Assembly: GCF_026745355.1 (NCBI RefSeq)
Contig: NC_079203.1
Span: forward strand, 5,987,352 to 6,051,351
Direction of reading: 5' to 3'
From: Beta vulgaris subsp. vulgaris
Taxonomy: Eukaryota; Streptophyta; Magnoliopsida; Caryophyllales; Amaranthaceae
Length of the DNA: 64,000 nucleotides
The notes below the pieces were generated by a model. That model saw only the letters and a program-made list of their open reading frames with translations, was not told the origin of the DNA and did not search any database. Both the position numbers and the translations under genes were made by a program. How positions within the stretch are numbered: the first letter of the stretch is position 1; every line of letters begins with the position of its first letter. This document shows, one piece after another, positions 23,476 through 31,843 of the stretch.

Positions 23476-24059
23476 GATGTTGTTGTTTATTTTCAGTTAG
23501 TTTTATTTTGTAATTGTTACATTTTTGAAACTTTTTTAATAGTTTTGATTTTTTTATTTTTTAGGCAGCCACCAAAAACCTTGAGCGGTGTAGGCTTGCT
23601 CTTCGTCTTGTGGACCATCCTTTAAACAAACTGAGAGAGAAAGTGAAGCATGACTGTTATGTTTGGTCTGCAAAGAAACCTGAACTGATGGCAAGACAGA
23701 AGATAAGGAAGGATAAAGAGGCTGTTCTAGATAAATTAGCATTTAATCGATCAAAGAAGACGAATAGAAAAGAAGCACACATTTTACGGCGAAGGAGGGA
23801 TCATGAGGCGAAAGTAGAAGATGTGTTGAATAATAATTTTGGAGACAAAGTGAAAATAGAGCAACTGTTGAAATTTCATTATTCTAGGTGCCAAACTTTT
23901 TTTTATTATTATTATAATGTACAGTAGAAATAGCACACCATTAAATTTTGCAATGTACAGTAGAAATAGCACAGAACTCATTTTACATTTTATATCTGTG
24001 TTCTTTAATGAATTGTACATTTACACTTACTTTGAATGGAATACATTTGTGTAAATGAA

Positions 24060-24720
24060 GTTGTTTGAAAATTAATTGGAAAAATACAAATACCAACTGA
24101 AAAATGAAAAATCTAACTCATAATAATAAGTGTATGACATATATTTGTAAATATAAATTTTAAGTCTAACTGAAACACTGTAAATAGTAGCTGAAAAACA
24201 AACAAGTCTAACTGAAGAGTTATAAGTCTAACTGAAAAATAAACAAGTCTAACTGAAGCTCTATAAACACTAGCTGAAAAATAAAGAAGTCTAGCTGAAG
24301 CACAATTAATACTAGCTGAAAAATAAATAATCTGACTGAAGGAAATTAACACTAGCTGAAAATACACAAGTCTAACTGAAGCGTAATTAATAGAAGCTGA
24401 AAATCAAATAAGTCTAACTGAAGCAGAAAATACACAAGTCTAATGAAGCACAATTAATACAAGCTGAAAAATAAATAGTCTAACTGAAGCATAATTAAGA
24501 CTAGCTGAAAAAACACAAGTCTAACTGAAGCAGTATAAAGATAGCTGAGAAATAAATAAGTCTAACTGAAGCAGAATTAACACTAGCTGAAAAATACACA
24601 AGTCTAACTGAAACTCAATTAATATAAGCTGAAAAGTAAACACGTCTAATGAAGCACTAGAAACACTAGCTAAAAATAAACACGTCTAACTGAAGGACAA
24701 TAAATACTAATATTACTGAA
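24060..24720 (+). repeat. AACTGAA array in the spacer between the convergent genes
   Basis: Composite units (GTCTAACTGAAGCACAATTA then ATACTAGCTGAAAAATAAAT) fill the gap between the 3' ends of the ULP1-like gene and the transposase gene. They would fall in the 3' UTRs or readthrough of both. Confidence 0.8.
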
Positions 24721-25189
24721 TTTCGAGTAGCTTAGAATAAACAAGTGTAAATTTCAATACAATTACTGATGGAATACAATTGAAAACTAATATTATTTGA
24801 ACACTATTCAACTTGAGGTACATTTGGGGTTTTTGTTCCATATTCGTTCGGATGCCTTGTCTTCATTTTACGCTTCTCAAAATGTCCTTTTACTCTCTTG
24901 TTTCCCTTTGGGGTCTTCCTTTTGTCTTTATCACCTCAGGATTTTCAACTGTTTGTCTTCGTAGTTCTTCATCTTCGATTTCTTGTTGTTTTTGTTGATC
25001 AGTCTTGAAAACTTCTTTCACTGATTTGTATAATTCCTTCAACGACTTGTCACATAATGTTCTTGCATCCTCATTTGATTGACATATTGACACTAGGTTG
25101 TAGAAATTCTTGGTTATTGCATGTCTCCATGGTGTCCACAACTGTGCATTTTGGCTTTGGTCCTTGTCTGCTTTAATAAATGTTTCTTA

Positions 25190-25515
25190 GTCAATTAGTT
25201 CATTTGACTAACTAAATTTTCAGATAGCTTATAAATTCTTTCAGGTGGTGTGTTAATTGTTTCAGTTAGTTAAGTGTTAAACCCCACACCCCCCAAAACC
25301 CCCACACTAATATTCCCCCTCCCACACAAAACAAAACCCCCAATTAATGTTCTGGTAGTAACATTAATGGATCAGTTAGTTATACTAATGTTTCAGCTGG
25401 AGCCTTTTTTTTTTCAGTTCACTAATTAAATCTTTCAGGTGATCAGTTAATTGTTTCAGTTGGAGTCTTCAGTTTTTCAGTTAGTTGCTTTCATTTGTCA
25501 GTTATCATATTGATT
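25190..25515. repeat. CAGTTAGTT/TTTCAGGTG repeats with a C-rich insert, transposase intron
   Basis: Short TTTCAGTTAGTT units, which read AACTAACTGAAA on the transcribed minus strand, are interrupted at 25264-25350 by a C-rich stretch (CCCCACACCCCCCAAAACCC). This lies between the SWIM exon and the last exon of the transposase gene. Confidence 0.55.
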
Positions 25516-26399
25516 TATTTCACTAACCTTGAACATTCTCCCATACTGCTGACTTTGCAAGTCTTGTCCATCTCTTAAGGATATATTGTTGTGGTATTTG
25601 AAATATGCTGAACATGTGCATGACCCTTATTATGTGAAAGCAAAGCATCCCCGTCTCTGTGAAGCATTGACATGAGCACACTAATTCTGTTGTGCCTCAT
25701 CGTATGCTACTGTATGTGAATTGTGAAATCTTCTTCTGGTGAGACTTCAAACAACTTCAGCTGTGAGTTTTCTGTTGCAAATGCTCGTAAAAATGATGCC
25801 ATTGCCCACTCATACTCTGTTTCAAAGTCATTATACGTGCTAGTGTGTATACATCAGCTGCATGTTTCAGAAGCTTTGATTTGGATTTGACGGCTTTGGG
25901 ACGTTCAGTTCTGTTCCGGAAGTTGTCACTAGTTTCATTGCTTCTCCATCTTTTCACTGTTTGCTCAAATATATGATAGAATTCAAACAGGTTTGTTGTT
26001 GCTTTTGCATTGAATGATATTGCCTTATTTGTGACTTCACTTCTTTGTGATGATAAGATTCCAGCTGAAAACATATCCCTATTTAATGCGGTGCACCACT
26101 TGTGTCTCTGATCATATACTTGCTCGAACCATTCTTTTTCTCGTGTCCATACAATTCCATCATTTTCGCCCACAATTCTTCAAAGCCTGATTCATTTTGA
26201 CACCCCATCAAACAGTTCTTGAACATGTTCTTGAAGTCTTCATTGGTCTTGAGGGATCCGAAGTGGCTTACAAAGTTCTTCTCTATATGCCAAAGGCAAA
26301 GCCTATGTCTTGTATTTGGGAAAACCTGTTTAAGATAGTACATATTATGCTAGAAATCACTTTCATTTGAATGCTTGTGAATCTAATTAAAAGGTAAAA

Positions 26400-27050
26400 A
26401 ATAATATGAAGACCAACTGAAAATTTAAGAAGTCTAACTGAAAACAGTGTAAATGCTAACTGAAAATTTCATTAGACAAAAAGAAGTAATATAAGCCCAA
26501 ATGAAAACTAAATGAGTCTAACTGAAAACTAAATAAGTCTAACTGAAAAGTAAATTTGTCTAACTGAAAAGTAAATAAGTGTAACTGACAACTAAATAAG
26601 TCTAACTGAAAATTAATAAGTCTACCTGAATAATCAATAAGTCTAACTGAAAAAGAAAGAAGTCTAACTGAAATAGTGGAAATAAATGAGTCTAACTGAA
26701 AACTAAATAAGTCTAACTGAAACTAATGAGTCTAACTGACAACTAAATGAGTCTAACTGAAAACTAAATAAGTCTAACTGAAAATCAATGAGTCTAACTG
26801 ACAACTAAAGAGTCTAACTGAAAACTAAATAAGTCTAACTGAAAACTCAATGAGTCTAACTGAAAAGTAAATTAGTCTAACTGAGAAGTAAATTAGTCTA
26901 ACTAAAAAGTAAATAAGGCTAACTGAAAAATTAATGAGTCTAAATGAAAACTAAATAGGTCTAACTGAATTATAATAAGTCTAACTGATTATAAATAACT
27001 CAAACTGAAGACTAAATAATTCTAACTGAAAACTAAATAATTCTAACTGA
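26400..27050 (+). repeat. AACTGAA array in a transposase-gene intron
   Basis: Dense GTCTAACTGAA units with AACTAAATAA tails in the intron 26326-27057 of the minus-strand gene. In that gene's RNA the units read TTTTCAGTTAGAC, a 3'-splice-site-like sequence. Confidence 0.85.
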
Positions 27051-28119
27051 AAAATACCTTTTCAATTGCATTGCCCATTGCCTTATCTTGATCAGTGAAA
27101 ATTGTCTTTGGCTCTTGTTGGCACATTGCTCTCTTGAATGTTTCTAGTAGCCATTCAAAGCTCTCTTCCTTTTCATTAGTTATGAAAGCACATGCAAACA
27201 TTGTTGTTTTCCAATGGCAATTTATGCCAACAAATGGTGCACATATCAGTCCATATTTGTTTGTCCTATATGTTGTGTCAAATATCATAACATCTCCATA
27301 TGCTTTGAAGTCCTCCAACATCATTGAATCTCGCCAAAAGTAGCTGACAATGTTGTTATGTTCCCCAAATTTCAGCCTGTAGAAGAATGCAGGATCATCA
27401 TCCGCTCTTTGCTGAAGTAAGTCCAACACACTCTGCATATCCTTTCCTTCAACCAATCTTGTTCTGTACTGTGTGATATAGTTTAGATGGTCCCTTTTTG
27501 TGTGGCCCACTACTTCTTCTGATCCAGCCTCATGACACAAAAAGTTGTATGCATGCATTGGCTTTATCCAGATTCAACCATTGTTTGTATTAGTTGTCCT
27601 TTTTGTTCAGTTATCTTCCTTTCTGATTTCAGATGATGTATTTCTTGTTGTATTACCAACTCATGGTTGTGCTGCAACTCATGAGCTACTACAACAAAGT
27701 CTTGACCAGGTTTTTCTTGCTTAAATCTGACCATGGCTTTGCATGCTGTTCTTGTTTCATTGACTACTCTTTCCTTTCTTTCTTGGTTGGCTGCTCAACA
27801 TCTGGTATCTGAACAGCTTTTTCTTGTTGTGTGTCTTTTTCTTTTGGTTCTGTTATTTTGTTTGTTGATTTTGAGCCTCCTTCCTTTGAGCAAACCAAGT
27901 AGAATTCGTATATTGAATTATCAATTCTCCTCCTCCTTAGAGTTTGTTTCCTAATACTAAATCCTAATGCTCTTGAGTGTGCTTGATACAAGTTGTAACC
28001 ATCTTTGTGATCTGTAACATGTCTCCCTATTAAACTGCTACTGATATTTTCGTCATTGATGTACTTGAGATATTCATGTTCAGCTGTTGAGTTCATTGAC
28101 AAAAATAAAGGACACTAAC

Positions 28120-28975
28120 TTAAAGAACAAAAGCACTAACTGAAAACTAAACAAGTGTAGCTGAAATGTTTAATAGTATCAAATGAAAGAATAATTATAC
28201 TAAATGAAATAAATTAAGGACCAACTGAAAAGAAAATAAGTCTAACTGAAAACTAAATAAGTCAACTGAAACTGAATCAGTCTAACTGAAAACTAAATTA
28301 GTCTAACTGAATCTTCAACTGAAGAGCAAATAAGTCTAACTGAAGAGCAAATAAGTCTAAGTGAAGAGTTAATAAGTCTAACTGAAAACTAAATAAGTCT
28401 AACTGAAAACTAAATTAGTCTGAAGAGAAAATAAGTCTAACTGAAGAGTAAATAAGTGTAAATAAGTCTAACTGAAGAGTTAATAAGTCTAACTGAAAAC
28501 TAAATATCTAACTGAAACTAATAAGTCTAACTGAATCAGTCTAACTGAAGAGTAAATAAGTCTAACGAAGAGTAAATAAGTCTAACTGAAGTGTAAATAG
28601 TCTAACTGAAGAGTTAATAAGTCAACTGAAAACTAAATTACTCTAACTGAACACTTAATAAGTCTAACTGAAAACTAAATAAGTCTAACGAAAACTAAAT
28701 AAGTCTAACTGAAAGTATTTAACTGAAAATTAAATACTCTAACTGAACACTTAATAAGTCAACTGAAACTAAATAAGTCTAACTGAAAAGTATATATTAA
28801 CTGAAAATTAAAGTACTCTAACTGAACACTTAATAAGTCTAACTGAAAACTAAATAAGTCTAACTGAAAACTATATTAACTGAAAACTAAAGTACTCTAA
28901 CTGAACACTTAATAAGTCTAACTGAAAACTTAATAAGTCTAACTGAAAACTAAATAAGTCTAACTGAAAAAGAAG
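28120..28975 (+). repeat. AACTGAA array in the first transposase-gene intron, rich in small deletions
   Basis: Tandem GTCTAACTGAA units between the first and second exons of the transposase gene. Many units lack one to several bases (GTCAACTGAA, TCTAACGAAG, AAATATCTAAC, GTCTGAAGAG), far more often than in the array at 19.5-20 kb that shares the same block order. Confidence 0.85.
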
Positions 28976-29492
28976 TTAATGAGTGAAAAATAGACTTTTG
29001 TTGTAATGTAAATGCTAATTTTATACATACTAACTGATACAATCAAAATTCTAACTGAAAATGAGTAAATGCAATTGAAAATTATTTTAGACATACACCT
29101 GTTGCTTTGTCTTGTATTCAGCTGATTCTTCATGTAATTTCTTTCTTTTTTTTCTGATGTGATATCTGTGTTACGGTTTTCATTGTTTAGTTCAATTTGT
29201 AATGTGAGATCTCTGTGAGTATTCTCATTGCTCAGATCAATTTGTAACGAACTTGCGATTTGTGAATTCGAATCTTCGGTTGACATTCTTGTTCAATTTG
29301 TAACAAACTAGATTTCAGTAGTGGAACTAGATTTGTAGTGAGAAATGGATCTGTTGGATATGTTTTTGTTCTTGAACAATGGCGGATGAAGCGGATGAAG
29401 GGGATGAAAGTGTTTTTTTTGTTTTATTTTTTATTTTTTCTGTCTTTAATAAGTCGCGCGCGTTGCGTTGCGTTGCTCGTCCGATGAGAGTG

Positions 29493-29516
29493 TTGTGTCG
29501 GACGAGTCCGACACAA
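29493..29516. repeat. Right terminal hairpin of the large MULE
   Basis: A 10-bp arm TTGTGTCGGA, a 4-nt spacer CGAG, then the exact reverse complement of the arm. It mirrors the hairpin at the left end. Confidence 0.75.
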
Positions 29517-30392
29517 TACGTTCTCTGTTATCTCTCTTATGAGATGATATAATTCTCTCCACAACAAAATCAATAAAACACATTATTTGTTTCTTATTTT
29601 CTGGATTGAATATTACAATGCTAATGATCTAAAGTGTTAGATCATGATTTTCAACATGAGTTGTCACACATTGGATAAAGAAGAGAGAAAGTAACACATT
29701 ATAAGTTAGAGTAACTACTCCTATTATTGCCAATTAGTTTTAGTATAAAACCTCCTTTGTGCTTGTCAATGAACCGAACTCCTCTAAGATTTCAAACCTT
29801 TTCCTGTTGCAGAATTGAAGTCTCCTGCACCTCCTATAACCTTAAATGCAGTCTTAACTTATACAATTTTGACGGTTATCAAACATCCCACAGTTGGTAG
29901 ATAACTGAGGACACCATTGACTTAGTCACAAAAGGAGATCTCTTTGAATCTTGAGTTACAGTGTTTCACCAGCCTACAAGTAGATTCTACAAACTCTTTC
30001 AACAAACGCATGTTGGCATCTTCATTTCGATTCATGCACTAAAGGAAGTACCACCAGAACATTTGGTAATACCACCAGAAGGTTTTATCTTAAATCATGT
30101 ACCACAGGAAGTACCACCAAAACACAATCTAATACTACTCAAAACCTTTATAGTTCTACCAGAACACTTGGTGTTAACCAGTGCACTACCAGAAGGTTTT
30201 GAAGCTACCAAAACCATCTTATAGCACTCCCAACATAAATCATGACCACCCTTTTTCTTCAATAGTTCTACCAAAAAAAAATTCTTACCACCATATATAT
30301 CATTTAACTAGTATTTGAGGCTAGGCGTTGCTCCGGGTTGGTATTGTTTTCTGAACTTGATATGAATTTTTTTCCATTTCCATTAAAATATT
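29517..30392. other. Intergenic sequence with degenerate CCACCAGAA repeats
   Basis: No gene was recognised. At 30040-30200 ACCACCAGAACATTTGGTA and ACCACCAGAAGGTTTT recur as imperfect repeats, giving an 87-codon open frame with PPEHLVIPPEGF-like repeats that is probably not coding. Near 30308-30345 a minus-strand ATACTAG end with a GC-rich hairpin resembles a Helitron 3' terminus. Confidence 0.35.
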
Positions 30393-31675
30393 CTCCATCC
30401 GTCCCAAAATATAGTTCTCATTTCCCTTTTTCACGGTAATTTATGCAAAAGTAAAGATTTTTTGTTTATGGAAATTCCTACTGGTAACCCTATACTATGG
30501 AACATTTGCAAAGGTAAATCGTTTTTCTTTTGAGTTTCAAAAATAACCTTATACTTGATAATACTACACAACCGTGACATTAATGATGGTTAGACCGTTA
30601 ATTCAACGGTTAGCATTATCAGTTTATCTAACCCAGGTTAATTCCAACCCCCAACCACCATCAAGTCCACTGACATCTCACCAACCACCATTGTCCCACC
30701 CCTCCACATGAACCCCACTCCACCACCATTGTCCCACCTCCTGAAACCAAAGACTCATTGAAATCCCAACCTAGATGCCTTGAAACCACCATCCATCAAT
30801 CCAAAGCCCACTCCACCCACAAAAAACACCATTCAACTACTCAAAACCACCATATCAAAAAGATAAAGGAAGAAATAATTAGGGGCGGAGCAAAGCAGGC
30901 AGATGAGGAAGGAAAACTCGAGCAAGAGATAGAGGGGGATAGCACCAACACCGACAAGCCACGGTCACAACAAGAGCAACACAACAACGGTAGCAGCACC
31001 AATGTGAAGGGGGAGAGAACAGAGTGACAGTGAAGATCTGGGGAGGCAGCAGCAACATCAACGTGAAGGGGGAGAGAACAGAGTGACGGTGAAGATTTGG
31101 GGAGGCAGCAGCGAAATAGAAAGAGAGATGAGAAGAGAAGTCACGAGGAGAAAGAGAAAGTCATCGGAAGGGAGATAGTGACAAGAGTATAGTGTTTTCG
31201 ATGGATGAGTGGTGGTGGATGGGGATTTAGTGGGTTAGGTAGTGGTTTGGGGTTAACTTGGGTTAGGATAGTAAATAGCTTTAACGGTCCAAGTATCGGT
31301 TTAACCATCATTAATGTCACAGTTGTATAATATTACTAGGTTTAGGATTATCTTTAAAACTCAAAAGAAAAACAGTTTACCATTGCAAATGTTCCATAAT
31401 ACAGGGTTACTAGTGGGAATTTCCCTTTAAATAAATATTGTATGGAAAAAGATGATTTTAGGAGAGAGAGTGGAGAATAATTGGTGAAAGAGCATTAATT
31501 GTAACATTTTGGTTGAATAAACAAAGGAAAAAACAAAATTCAAGGAGCAAATAAATGATGGAACATGATTTTTCTAGACAAATTACGAAAAAATGTGGAA
31601 CTAAATATGGAAATGGAAACTATATTTTGGGACACCCAAAATGGAAATGAGAACTATATTTCGGGATGGATGGAG
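30393..31675. mobile_element. Mariner-like MITE interrupted by a foldback element
   Basis: The ends CTCCATCCGTCCCAAAATAT and, reverse-complemented, CTCCATCCATCCCGAAATAT match Stowaway/mariner MITEs. A related copy without the insert lies at 44995-45329 and shares GTTGTATGGA, AATGGAGAATAATTGGTGAA and more. The interruption follows TTTGTTTAT. Confidence 0.7.
30477..31426. mobile_element. Foldback element nested in the mariner-like MITE
   Basis: Long imperfect inverted repeats of about 170 bp: the left arm begins GGAAATTCCTACTGGTAACC and contains GGAACATTTGCAAAGGTAAA; the right arm contains the complements (TTTACCATTGCAAATGTTCC, GGGTTACTAGTGGGAATTTC). The GC-richer centre has a proline/serine-like open frame and a 59-bp tandem duplication (from 31004) but no recognised domain. 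Confidence 0.65.
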
Positions 31676-31737
31676 TATTAAGGAAAACTCAACTTTTAAA
31701 AGGTACAAATATAACAATTTGGACACTTAAAGCATGA

Positions 31738-31830
31738 TTATAAATTGGTTGAGATGGTAATTGTGTCATGTATAATAGCAAGAGGTCACGAGTTCAAATC
31801 TTGTTACAAGGTAATTTTACTTTTGTAAAT
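31738..31830 (+). mobile_element. SINE-like fragment
   Basis: TTGGTTGAGATGGTAATTGT resembles box A, and CACGAGTTCAAATCTTGT, about 50 bp further on, resembles box B of tRNA-derived SINEs. It abuts the solo LTR at 31844. No tail or duplication was defined. Confidence 0.45.
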
Positions 31831-31843
31831 TGACATAGCTTAT

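Larger units (their letters stand above)
13868..23927 (+). pseudogene. ULP1/C48 cysteine-protease-like gene of the MULE, with frameshifts
   Basis: Inferred exons: 13868-13899, 13981-14082, 16049-16156, 16244-17274, 17868-18193, 18535-18852, 19140-19280, 20150-20514, 20862-21559, 22203-22450, 22705 to about 22860, 22944-23142 and 23565 to about 23927. Order of parts: a Lys-rich N-terminus; a plant ULP-associated domain in the fourth exon (GFGSLLDIRIKKF, ISDVLGLPVSD); acidic Asp/Glu-Gly exons; a Pro-rich linker; then the protease core. Likely catalytic residues are His in DDHYTVLVLN, Asp in IENIDNR and Cys in NFDCGVYAI; the usual oxyanion Gln before DCG appears to be missing. A basic C-terminus (KKTNRKEAHILRRRRD) could be a nuclear signal. 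Single-base frameshifts occur near 16472, 16697, 16772, 17035, 18050, 21480 and 23110, and exons 10 and 11 join out of phase. Family role: SUMO/ubiquitin-like deconjugation; activity here is doubtful. Confidence 0.75.
24809..29286 (-). pseudogene. FAR1/mudrA-type MULE transposase gene, with frameshifts
   Basis: Minus strand. A first exon (29286-29099) starts MSTEDSNSQIASS and ends at a CAG|GT donor. The main exon (about 28100-27058) has a FAR1 DNA-binding region (GYNLYQAHSRALGFSIRKQ, YEFYLVCSKEG, TACKAMVRF, HNHEL: the C-C-H-H zinc ligands), then the MULE transposase domain (DVMIFDTTYRTNKYG, FTDQDKAMGNAIEK). The next exon, from 26325 to about 25530, continues with HRLCLWHIEKNF, AGILSSQRSE and a SWIM zinc finger (CSCQC...LCFH) followed by PQQYILKRWT. 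A last exon (about 25141-24809) carries KTKGRPQRE and a basic tail. Frameshifts lie near 27765, 27560, 26160, 25860, 25695 and 24905. The family cuts and pastes MULEs and is the source of the FHY3/FAR1 transcription factors. All domains are present, so a relative elsewhere may be functional. Confidence 0.8.
13523..29516. mobile_element. Large (~16 kb) MULE carrying a ULP1-like gene and a FAR1/mudrA-like transposase
   Basis: Two convergent genes, ULP1-protease-like on + (13868 to about 23927) and FAR1/mudrA-like transposase on - (29286 down to about 24809), lie between terminal sequences related in inverted orientation. The left end has GTCGGACGGGC then AACGCGCG. The right end, reverse-complemented, has ATCGGACGAGC then AACGCGCG. 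Each end also carries a perfect short hairpin. MULEs carrying ULP1-like genes next to mudrA are known in plants (Kaonashi/KI-MULEs of Arabidopsis). A clear 9-bp target duplication was not found, so the exact ends may differ by a few bases. Over a third of the element is short tandem repeat. Confidence 0.8.

Noticed and set aside
14476..28975. CRISPR-like array of short repeats
   Set aside because: Units are directly tandem with no unique spacers of constant length, and the host is a plant nuclear genome. They are minisatellites.
30758..31027. 89-codon basic/hydrophilic open frame as a gene
   Set aside because: It lies in the centre of a foldback element, has no known domain, and overlaps another open frame on the opposite strand.
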